Below are positions 56,535 to 64,000 of a DNA stretch of 64,000 nt, piece after piece (the first letter of the stretch is position 1; each line of letters begins with the position of its first letter). The translations under genes and the position numbers were made by a program. The notes beneath the pieces were generated by a model. It did no database searches and was not told where the DNA came from. It saw nothing but the letters and a program-made list of their open reading frames with translations. The stretch comes from Clarkia xantiana subsp. parviflora (taxonomy: Eukaryota; Streptophyta; Magnoliopsida; Myrtales; Onagraceae), in the NCBI GenBank assembly GCA_036873135.1, contig JAPTYO010000005.1, positions 19,846,166-19,910,165 of the forward strand, given 5' to 3'.

Positions 56535-57971
56535 ATGACGTCCGAAATAAACAAGGATCAAGAGGATCTTCCTAAGGCAACAGAGATTCCTTCGTTGACA
56601 TATGTTGTTGAGTCTATGCCGAAACTTGATCACAATCATCCTCTCTTTTTGCATTCTTCGGATTCCGCTGGTCTCTCCTTGGTCTCTGAGAAGCTGACCT
56701 GTTCTGAGGATTATGGCTTCTGGAGTAAGGCCATGAGGATCTGCCTTATTTCCAAAAACAAATTGGGATTTGTCACTGGCGCATGCAAGAAGGAAAACTT
56801 TGAGCAAAACTTACATGATCAATGGGATCGTTGCAATGCTCTCGTTCTTGCCTGGATTATGAACTTTGTGTCCAGAGAACTTATGTCTGGGAACATTTAC
56901 ACTGAGAGTCCCTTTTCTGTTTGGAATGATCTCAGAGAACGTTTGCATAAAGTCAATGGCTCTAGAGTTTTTCAATTACATCGAGATATCTGTTTAGCTC
57001 AGCAAGGGGTTGACTCTGTTTCGACCTATTTTGCGAAGCTTAGAACCATGTGGGAAGAGTTTGATGCTATTTGCAATTTGCCTAATTGTGGTTGTCCAGA
57101 ATTTCAAAAGCACATTGTCCATGCAAGCAACCTTAAGCTTTTTCAATTCTTGAATGGATTAAATGATTCCTATTCTAATGTCCGATCCAATTTACTGATG
57201 CGTGAATCTTTACCTTCGGTATCCCAAGCTTACTCTGTCCTCATTCAAGAGGAAAACCAAAGGAGTCTCTCTGTTAATTCTGTTGCTGGCAATGTTTCTG
57301 ATATAAAGCCTACTGATGTCTCTGGAAGCAAGGGTCGTGGTCAGAAAAGGAATCTGAACTTAACTTGTGATTTTTGCAAATTAAATGGCCACGACTATGA
57401 TCACTGCTTCAAGAGAAAGGGCTATCCTCCTGGATGGAAGTTTCGTTCTAATCAAAACAGAACTCCTCAAGCTAACTCTGCTGTTAACAGTGCTGCTACA
57501 GGTATGGAGGTTGGCGGTACTACTGCATCCACCCCTCTAGATCTCCCCAAAGGCCAGCCAATGATGGTTACAGCAGAGCAATTAGAACATTTTGCTCGAT
57601 CGATGGTTAGGTCACAACAAGCTGGATCTGAGGCTGCTGAAGCACGTGCTAACGTTGCTTCCTCAGGTATACCTCTGTCTCATACGCAATGGATTTTGGA
57701 TACTGGTGCTACGCACCACATTACTTGCAAATTGGATTGGCTGTTAAATGTTAGACCTGGTGATAGGCATGTTCAGTTACCTAATGGTTTTAAAGCCAAA
57801 GTTCACAGCATAGGCAATTTTAGTTTTGGCAAATCTAAAATGTTAACTGATGTTCTGTATGTTCCAGAATTTAAGTTCAATCTGATATCTGTTGCTAAAC
57901 TGACTAAGGATATATCTTGTTGTGCTACTTTTCATCAAAATTCTTTAATATTGCAGGATCTTTGCAGTTGA
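56535..57971 (+). CDS. Copia gag and aspartic protease
   Basis: Gag forms the virus-like particle and packages element RNA; the protease matures the polyprotein. Residues about 30-250 are the copia gag region (SEDYGFWSKAMRICLISKNK, ESPFSVWNDLRERL, VSTYFAKLRTMWEEFDAI, LKLFQFLNGLNDSYSNVRS). A CX2CX4HX4C zinc knuckle (CDFCKLNGHDYDHC) is near residue 280. The protease active site is in WILDTGATHHIT near residue 390. The start MTSEINKDQEDL is the first ATG in a long open frame. It ends at an in-frame TGA (57969-57971), after which the same frame continues, so this stop is internal to the polyprotein. Confidence 0.93.
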   Translation: MTSEINKDQEDLPKATEIPSLTYVVESMPKLDHNHPLFLHSSDSAGLSLVSEKLTCSEDYGFWSKAMRICLISKNKLGFVTGACKKENFEQNLHDQWDRCNALVLAWIMNFVSRELMSGNIYTESPFSVWNDLRERLHKVNGSRVFQLHRDICLAQQGVDSVSTYFAKLRTMWEEFDAICNLPNCGCPEFQKHIVHASNLKLFQFLNGLNDSYSNVRSNLLMRESLPSVSQAYSVLIQEENQRSLSVNSVAGNVSDIKPTDVSGSKGRGQKRNLNLTCDFCKLNGHDYDHCFKRKGYPPGWKFRSNQNRTPQANSAVNSAATGMEVGGTTASTPLDLPKGQPMMVTAEQLEHFARSMVRSQQAGSEAAEARANVASSGIPLSHTQWILDTGATHHITCKLDWLLNVRPGDRHVQLPNGFKAKVHSIGNFSFGKSKMLTDVLYVPEFKFNLISVAKLTKDISCCATFHQNSLILQDLCS

Positions 57972-58453
57972 ATGGTGTTGGGGACTGTTCATGAAGCTGC
58001 AGGGTTATATTTTTTCAAACCTGATTCCTTTATCCCTGTAGCACTCAGTTCTGTTGTTGATCATCCTCAAACCATTCTATGGCATCATCGTTTGGGTCAT
58101 GTTCCTTTTAATACTTTGATCAAAATAAAGTCTTTAGAGTCTGTTTCTTTCAAAATAAAGGCATTTCTGATTGTAGTATTTGCCCTTTAGCTAAACAGAC
58201 TAGAATGCCTTTTCCTACTAGTTTGTCTGTCATCCAAGACTGTTTTGATCTTTTACATGTTGATGTATGGGGACCCTATCAACACCCCACTTATGATAAT
58301 AAAAGGTATTTTCTTACCATTGTGGATGACTTTTCCAGAGTTACCTGGGTTTACTTGCTTACTTTGAAGTCTGATGTTATCGTTATCTTAAAACATTTTT
58401 TTTCTGATGATTGGGACTCAATTCAACAGAAAAATAAAAAAAATCCGTTCTGA
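57972..58453 (+). pseudogene. Copia pre-integrase and integrase N-terminus, frameshifted
   Basis: It continues in the gag-protease frame after the TGA: GLYFFKPDSFIPVALSSVVD, then the zinc-binding HHRLGHVPF. A single-base shift near 58140-58152 moves the frame, giving MPFPTSLSVIQDCFDLLHVD, VWGPY (first catalytic Asp) and YFLTIVDDFSRVTWVYLLTL. A second shift near 58400-58410, by a T-run, leads into the next frame. Confidence 0.9.
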
Positions 58454-60941
58454 TAATGGTGGTGAATTTTTTAATGATAATTGTGCTTCCTTATTTTTAA
58501 ATAGTGGAATTATTCATGAAAGCACTTGCTCCTATACACCCCAACAAAACGGAATTGTAGAACGAAAACATAGACACCTTCTTGAAATAGCAAGATCTTT
58601 AAAGTTTCAAAGTTTTCTACCTGACAAGTTTTGGGGTGAGGCTATTTTGACAGCTTGTTATTTGATAAACTTAATTCCAACAGATGTTCTGAATGGAATG
58701 TCCCCTTTTGAGAAACTATATGGTAAGGCTCCTTCATTAGATCACCTGAGAGTATTTGGATGTCTTTGTTATGCAAAGGTTTTGCCCACTGTTGATAAAT
58801 TTGCACCTAGGGCAATTGCCTCTGTAATGATGGGCTATTCTTTGACGCAAAAAGGCTACAGACTTTATAATTTAGCTTCCAAAGGTTTTTTTGTTAGCAG
58901 AGATGTAAAGTTCTTAGAAAATTTCTTCCCTTTTAAAGCTACTAGACGTCAAAGTCTGCCTGTTTTTGCTCCTAACAGTGTGCCTGGTTTTGTTTCAGAT
59001 CCCATTCAATTCAGTGAATTTGATCAAAGTCCTCAGGATCATGTTGATGCTCCTGGACAAATCCTTCCAGATTCTGACAATGATGCTTCAGATGATCAAT
59101 CTTCAGATATAAGTGGTGAGTCAGATGGCACAGGTAGTGATGATGACAGTCCTTTGCATGCTGATAATCACGATTTAACTGTCACTGAACCTAGAACTAG
59201 GCCTGTTAGGTCATTGAAGCCACCTGTTTGGACCCATGATTATGATATGTCCACTCATTGTTCCACGTTACATCCTATATCACGTTATTTTAGTCTTGAT
59301 AAAATTACTCGTGACCATAGGTCCTTTTTAAGCATAGTTGATAAGATTCCTGAGCCACTACACTTTTCTGATTCTTGCCAAAATCCCAATTGGGTTAAGG
59401 CTATGAAGGATGAAATTGATGCTTTAGAGTCTAATAAGACTTGGTCACTTGTTTCTTTACCGATTGGTCGGAAATCTATTGGATGTAAGTGGGTGTTTAA
59501 AGTTAAATATAATTCTGACGGTTCTTTAGAGCGATATAAAGCTAGGCTTGTTGCCAAGGGTTTTAAACAAAAGGAAGGCATTGATTTTAGTGAAACTTTT
59601 TCACCAGTTGCTAAGATTGGTACTGTCAGAATTGTGTTAACTATTGCTGCTTTAAACAATTGGCCTTTGTTTCAGATGGATGTTTATAATGCTTTCTTAC
59701 AAGGTGATCTTTTAGAAGAAGTTTATATGGATTTGCCTCCTGAATTTGGCAATCAGGGGGAGTTATGTCATGTTCCTTCTAACCTTGTTTGTCGATTGCA
59801 CAAATCTCTTTATGGATTAAAACAGGCATCTAGGCAGTGGAATTTAAAGTTAACAGAAGCTCTCATTTCGAATGGTTATCAACAAAGTCATTTAGATTAC
59901 TCCTTGTTTACAAAAAGGAAAGGTAAAGAAATTGTGGTGTTGCTTATATATGTTGATGATTTGTTGATAACTGGAAATAGTTCTTCTTTAGTTAACGAAT
60001 TAAAGGCTGTTTTAGAAACCAACTTCAAGATGAAGGATTTAGGTGATTTAAAATTTTTTCTTGGTATCGAGGTAGCAAGATCATCTGATGGTATTGTGCT
60101 CTGCCAAAGAAAATATGTGCTTGAATTGTTATCTGAAGTTGGGTTATTAGGAGGAAAACCTAGCAACACTCCTATGGAGCAGAATGCTAGGTTCACTTCT
60201 AAAGGATATGATGAGAGCCTTGGTCTAAACAAAGATGATGAGTTGCTATCTGATCCAACTGTTTACAGGAAGTTAATTGGAAAACTTCTTTATTTGGGGA
60301 TTACCCGACCGGACATTGCTTATTATGTTCAGTATCTTAGTCAATATATGCAAAATCCCAAGAAGTCACACTTTGATGCTGTTATCCGTATTTTGAGATA
60401 TTTAAAATTGCAGCCTGGTTTGGGAATTTTATTGTCTTCTAATGGAGGTCTAGATATTACTGCTTTTTGTGACTCTGATTATGCGAGATGTATTGAGTCA
60501 AGAAGATCTGTTACTGGTTATTGTGTGTTCATTGGTAATTCTTTAGTCTCATGGAAAGTAAAAAAGCAACCTACTGTTTCTTGTTCGTCATCTGAGGCCG
60601 AATATCGTAGTATGCGTGATACAGTAGGAGAACTTATTTTGTTAAAGGGATTATTGTCTGAATTAGGATATTTTTCTGAAAAACCTGTTTTGCTTTATTG
60701 TGATAACAAAGCTGCTATTCAGATAGGTAATAATCCTGTTTTCCATGAGCGTACCAAACACATTGAAGTTGATTGCCATTTTGTTAGAGATCAAGTTACT
60801 GCAGGTTTTATTAAGCTAGGTTACTTGAAGACAACAGATCAAGTTGCTGACATTTTCACGAAGGCTCTTTCCAAGGCTCAACATCGACATCTCTTGGGAA
60901 AGCTGAAGATGATTAATATTTTTTCACAAAGTTCAGATTGA
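58407..60941 (+). CDS. Copia integrase core, reverse transcriptase and RNase H (open frame)
   Basis: An 844-codon frame carries the integrase second Asp (KKIRSDNGGEF) and Glu (TPQQNGIVERKHRHLLEIAR), then GCKWVFKVKYNSDGSLERYK and ARLVAKGFKQKEGIDFSETF of RT, QMDVYNAFLQGDLLEEVYMD, LYGLKQASRQWN, the catalytic YVDDLLITG, and MKDLGDLKFFLGIEV. RNase H follows (FCDSDYARCIESRRSVTGYC, SWKVKKQPTVSCSSSEAEYR, LLYCDNKAAIQIGNNPVFHE, RTKHIEVDCHFVRDQ). The ATG at 58407 is not the natural start: this is the C-terminal part of the pol polyprotein. The frame has no internal stop. Confidence 0.94.
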   Translation: MIGTQFNRKIKKIRSDNGGEFFNDNCASLFLNSGIIHESTCSYTPQQNGIVERKHRHLLEIARSLKFQSFLPDKFWGEAILTACYLINLIPTDVLNGMSPFEKLYGKAPSLDHLRVFGCLCYAKVLPTVDKFAPRAIASVMMGYSLTQKGYRLYNLASKGFFVSRDVKFLENFFPFKATRRQSLPVFAPNSVPGFVSDPIQFSEFDQSPQDHVDAPGQILPDSDNDASDDQSSDISGESDGTGSDDDSPLHADNHDLTVTEPRTRPVRSLKPPVWTHDYDMSTHCSTLHPISRYFSLDKITRDHRSFLSIVDKIPEPLHFSDSCQNPNWVKAMKDEIDALESNKTWSLVSLPIGRKSIGCKWVFKVKYNSDGSLERYKARLVAKGFKQKEGIDFSETFSPVAKIGTVRIVLTIAALNNWPLFQMDVYNAFLQGDLLEEVYMDLPPEFGNQGELCHVPSNLVCRLHKSLYGLKQASRQWNLKLTEALISNGYQQSHLDYSLFTKRKGKEIVVLLIYVDDLLITGNSSSLVNELKAVLETNFKMKDLGDLKFFLGIEVARSSDGIVLCQRKYVLELLSEVGLLGGKPSNTPMEQNARFTSKGYDESLGLNKDDELLSDPTVYRKLIGKLLYLGITRPDIAYYVQYLSQYMQNPKKSHFDAVIRILRYLKLQPGLGILLSSNGGLDITAFCDSDYARCIESRRSVTGYCVFIGNSLVSWKVKKQPTVSCSSSEAEYRSMRDTVGELILLKGLLSELGYFSEKPVLLYCDNKAAIQIGNNPVFHERTKHIEVDCHFVRDQVTAGFIKLGYLKTTDQVADIFTKALSKAQHRHLLGKLKMINIFSQSSD

Positions 60942-60948
60942 GGGGGAG

Positions 60949-61283
60949 TGTTAAAGCCCGGCCCAGAGGCTGAAAGCCCAAGTTGTTGCAGCAGCCCAAT
61001 TCGTATTTTGGGTGGTAGTTGGGCTTTAGGCCCGGATCTTTTGTTATAAGCCTTGTTATTGTGGCTTAGGTGCAATCTGTACTTTGTGTTGTTGTTTTGG
61101 GGATTATCTTACCTCACTTAAAACTTTGTAGGCCAAGATGTAAATTCGTGATTGATGTGGTCTATTTAAAGGGTGAGGAATGGCCAAGTGAAGGTACTGT
61201 TCCTGTGATCCCTCCACTGCGTCTCTTCTTCTCCCATTCTCTGCTAGGGTTTTGGTTCTTGTTCTCTACTGCGAACTTTTACA
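60949..61283 (+). repeat. 3' LTR of the young copia element
   Basis: The 335-bp LTR differs from 55445-55780 at GCCCGGATC versus GCCCGAATC and by one T in TTACCT(T)CACTT. It is preceded by the polypurine tract. Confidence 0.97.
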
Positions 61284-61405
61284 AGAATAAATTAATTTAG
61301 ATACATAATTTTCATAACATACAAAAGCAATATTTTTTTTATATTTTATAAATTCATTTTTAATTTTGTTACACGCCCGCGCGATGCGCGGGTTCAGCTC
61401 CCTAG

Positions 61406-61654
61406 TAATAATAATGATGAAGTAAACTATTTCTACATTATGAATTAAATATGAGAGAGTGAACTTAATATAATATTAGGTGTTGTCATCGCGTGCCGCG
61501 TTGTGTTGCTTAGTAGTTTTAATAAATAATTACGATATATTTGATATAATAATAGTGATTACGATATATTTGATATAATAATAGTGATTAATCAAACATA
61601 TTGAATTTATTTGTGTTTTGGTGTACCCAAACTAGGTTTAGGGTGTCAATTCCC
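61406..61654. other. AT-rich intergenic stretch
   Basis: It contains a 27-bp near-perfect tandem repeat of TTACGATATATTTGATATAATAATAGTGA (about 61528-61590). No gene. Confidence 0.5.
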
Positions 61655-61856
61655 CCAAATTTGAACAAAATTGAAAGTTTAGAGTGGATCACGTGACTTC
61701 CACATGTCACTTAACAGAAAAAATGAACGGAATGTAACGGTTAGACCAAAACTAGAAAAATATGCAAACATATGGTATCAAAACTAGGAAAAAAAAACAT
61801 CATGGACCAAAACCCAAAAGTGGTGAAACATCATGGACCAAAAGACCTGTTAACCC
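61655..61856. mobile_element. Half copy of the MULE-type MITE at 19673-20197
   Basis: The right arm carries GAAAGTTTAGAGTGGATCA, GGAATGTAACGGTTAGACCA and ACATCATGGACCAAAA, ending GTTAACCC at 61856. The left arm is missing. Confidence 0.8.
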
Positions 61857-62173
61857 TAAATAATACTAGGTTCTAAATTATACTTAGCTCATTATTAATT
61901 ACTCAATAACGAATATTAACTAATATATATATATATATATATATATGGAAAACAAAATAATACATGGATATACGTATTACCACCAAATATCTACTATAGA
62001 TGAAAATGAGAAAATAACCGAAATCACGTGCTACCCATGAAGCAATCATAATTTCAGAATTTATGTATTTATGGGATGACATAGTTTTAATATTAGCTGA
62101 AAATACATGTCTTTTTTTTCTTCTAAAGATATAATGATGTTAAATATGTTACAATACAGATTCACATGTCATT
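61857..62173. repeat. About 0.3-kb direct repeat, copy 1
   Basis: It is matched by 63449-63741. Landmarks are TAAATAATACTA…TTCTAAATTATA, TTAGCTCATTATTAATT, GTATTACCACCAAATATCTA, CATAATTTCAGAATTTAT and CAGATTCACATGTCATT. Indels and substitutions separate the copies. Non-coding; an AT dinucleotide run occurs here. Confidence 0.85.
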
Positions 62174-62699
62174 ATAGTATGTCTATCTCTATGGTCAGAA
62201 ATCTTAGTACACATATTAGCAATTAACGTATTTGAATTGACTATTTTTTAGTACTTATTAATATTAATATATATTAACTAATACCATTTTGTACATCCAT
62301 TTGTATATTGTATTGACATGTCATTCCCTTTATTATAGATTAATAGATATATTAACATAATTTTCCTTATTATCATATCTACATTTGATAACATACATGC
62401 CCAATATAACCATCATATTACTTGAGATTTCAGTCCCAACTTGCTATTTTAGGAAAGAAAAAAAAAACATAATTATATTTCAGCTCAACAACGGCAGATT
62501 GCAGAGCTGTACTGGTTTTGTCTGTTTTGCTTTCTGAAAAAGAATGGCGCTTTATTTTTCTTTTGAAATTTTATCAAAAATATTGTTATAGTCCCACCAT
62601 TAATTATGGCGTAAGTGGGATATTAGGGCTATGGGTCAGGATCGAGCGCCTGTCATAAGCAGAAATGATGGAAATGAAATAAGTGTCTATTTCAAAAAA

Positions 62700-62818
62700 G
62701 GGTTAAGGGTCCCACTTCATACCACAGTTGTATGAAATCCAATGTTCATACATGATGTTTGTTTGTACCAATTTGGTACCAAACGTTTCCATTTTGTACC
62801 GTTTCCATACATTTGTTA
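62700..62818. mobile_element. Fragment of the GGGTTAA…CCACTTCATACC MITE family
   Basis: One TIR arm related to 38963-39434: GGGTTAAGGGTCCCACTTCA, ACCAATTTGGTACCAAACG and TTTGTACCGTTTCCATAC. The other arm is missing. Confidence 0.75.
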
Positions 62819-62826
62819 TGAAGGAT

Positions 62827-63107
62827 TTATGAGATAGTTACTACATTGGGCCAAGGTGTAGTGGAACTGTTGGCCTTAGAATTTTCAGTCGCAGTTGAAA
62901 TGCCAGAGGTAGCAAATGAAGAAGCCGCTTGAGATGGAACCTGATGGGTGGGAACCTGCTGGGTTGGACCCAGAGATGGAAATTCTGGAGCTGCAAACTA
63001 AACTTCTAGATCCGAAACAAAAAAATTAACAGTTTACCTTGACAAATTGTAGTTGCTCTACAAGTCGAGTTCTCCATTTACGAATAGTCCCTCTGTAGAG
63101 TTCTAAC
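62827..63107 (-). pseudogene. Possible C-terminal fragment of an unrecognised gene
   Basis: On the minus strand, 63107-63037 can encode LELYRGTIRKWRTRLVEQLQ then FVK before a GTAAAC. About 62996-62827 encodes AAPEFPSLGPTQQVPTHQVP, a Ser/Thr/Pro-rich tail and a TAA stop. The gap between them would make a very short intron, so either a frameshifted relic or two unrelated pieces are possible. No family is recognised. Confidence 0.25.
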
Positions 63108-63337
63108 GGAGAAGAATGAAGAAAGAAAGAAAAATAACTCAAAACAGACAAAACAAAGGGAAAATAAAGATTTCTCTTTCATGCATTGTGGCTGGGATGT
63201 TGTGGGACCCAGGCAGTGGCAGAACTAAGACCCGAGGCCAGGGGTGCAATCAGTGGTGGATCAGGATCCGGGGTCAATGGTGCAACCCAAAGTAGAATGG
63301 TGTGATCCAAGGTAAAATATACTTATTATTTATAGTA

Positions 63338-63402
63338 TGATCGGAGGTACGATCAGAGGTACGACCGGAGGTACGATCAGAGGTACGACCGGAGGTACGA
63401 TT
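63338..63402. repeat. 12-bp tandem repeat
   Basis: About five copies alternate GGAGGTACGATC and AGAGGTACGACC. Intergenic. Confidence 0.9.
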
Positions 63403-63448
63403 CATTTGGTAAATGTAAAAATATTTTGTTATTAGTCGGTCTATGTAT

Positions 63449-63741
63449 TAAATAATACTATGTTCTAAATTATATTTAGCTCATTATTAATTTACTCAAT
63501 AAATGAGTATTAACTAATACATAGATATTACGTATTACCACCAAATATCTATTATGGATGAAAATGTGAAAAAAAACCTAGATCACGTGCTAGCCATGAA
63601 GTAATCATAATTTCAGAATTTATATATAGGTGGAATGACATACCTTTAATATTAGCTGAAAAAGACATGTCTTTTTTTTTTTTTTTTTTTCCCTAAAACA
63701 TAATGATTTTAAATATGTTGCAAGACAGATTCACATGTCAT
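63449..63741. repeat. About 0.3-kb direct repeat, copy 2
   Basis: Partner of 61857-62173 in the same orientation. It has a long T-run (63672-63690) where copy 1 has TTTTTTTTCTTC. Non-coding. Confidence 0.85.
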
Positions 63742-64000
63742 TCGCATGTTTGAATCGGTTGATAAATCATTTCTATTAAAAAAATTAAAAAATAAATAAA
63801 TTAAAGAGACAAAAAATATATTGCAGATTACTTTAGTAATAATTTTGCATATATTTATTTAAATAAATATATATTATATTACTTAGAATCTTAGATAATT
63901 AGATATAATTTTAGATATACACTTATTCCTACGAGTGATATATACAAATAAATATAAGATGTTAAATAATATTATATATTTATATTTAATATTGAACACT
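63742..64000. other. AT-rich end of window
   Basis: Very AT-rich, with ATATAT and AAATAA runs. No feature can be supported. Confidence 0.5.

Larger units (their letters stand above)
55445..61283 (+). mobile_element. Young Ty1/copia LTR retrotransposon
   Basis: LTRs 55445-55780 and 60949-61283 differ by about one substitution and one single-base indel. The 5-bp target duplication is AGAAT (55440-55444, 61284-61288). The primer site TGGTATCAGAGC, matching initiator tRNA-Met, is at 55781-55792 and the polypurine tract GAGGGGGAG ends at 60948. Gene order is gag, protease, integrase, RT, RNase H, as in Ty1/copia. One in-frame stop and two frameshifts break the polyprotein despite the very recent insertion. 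Confidence 0.97.
53646..61405 (+). mobile_element. Non-autonomous Helitron 3, split by a copia element
   Basis: The 5' end TCTATATATATAACC follows an A. The 3' end has a perfect 7-bp-stem hairpin CCCGCGCGATGCGCGGG (61376-61392) and TTCAGCTCCCTAG (ending 61405) followed by T. Without the nested copia element it is about 1.9 kb, similar to Helitron 1. The pairing of this 5' end with this 3' end is inferred from family similarity and size. The interior at 53690-54260 holds GC-richer sequence with no recognised ORF. Confidence 0.6.

Overview
This is a plant nuclear window, most likely from a eudicot. Three conserved host genes, all on the + strand and with plant-style GT-AG introns, sit in a large excess of transposable elements. 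They are the 3' half of an ATP-dependent 6-phosphofructokinase gene (359-2043), a complete gene for V-ATPase subunit H (13328-17445), and a complete ankyrin-repeat/GPCR-chaperone-domain gene of the ANKRD13 type (35299-37962). There are no bacterial-style operons, no CRISPR arrays and no rRNA genes. The species cannot be named from the sequence alone.

Layout. 1-2506: PFK exons and 3' flank. 2507-10980: a hAT-like DNA transposon (8-bp target duplication GTTTCACC) carrying coding-like sequence of unknown origin, split by a 7.3-kb minus-oriented LTR element (2873-10194) that has no protein-coding domains and many tandem repeats. 10989-13327: intergenic sequence and the VHA-H 5' region. 13328-17445: VHA-H, with a 490-bp hAT MITE in intron 9, a 56-bp tandem duplication in intron 2 and an abnormal TT donor at intron 4. 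17876-25138: remains of an old + oriented relative of the first LTR element, its 5' LTR split by two MULE-type TIR elements and a Helitron that itself carries a third. 25139-32242: three pieces of Ty1/copia elements in opposing orientations. 32243-33240: end of a minus-oriented Ty3/gypsy element. 33265-33472: possible SINE. 33481-34402: a hAT element. 34411-38315: the ankyrin gene and its flanks. 38317-39590: nested TIR elements.

39854-50812: a complete Tat-lineage Ty3/gypsy element on the minus strand (5-bp TSD GGCAC). It has protease, RT, two RNase H domains and integrase, two in-frame stops and one frameshift, no recognisable full gag, and an antisense, apparently spliced gene plus two minisatellites between integrase and 3' LTR. 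51051-53286: two Helitrons almost end to end. 53646-61405: a third Helitron containing a very young Ty1/copia element (55445-61283, TSD AGAAT). 61406-64000: AT-rich repeats, a MULE fragment, a 0.3-kb direct duplication and a possible gene fragment.

The three host genes are unrelated in function: cytosolic or plastid glycolysis, vacuolar proton pumping, and a membrane-protein chaperone or trafficking role. They share only the neighbourhood. The most unusual signals are the coding-like sequence inside the hAT element, the antisense spliced gene in a gag-poor Tat element, and the splice-site anomalies in VHA-H. Boundaries, target duplications and reading frames were read by eye from the sequence. 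No database search was possible.
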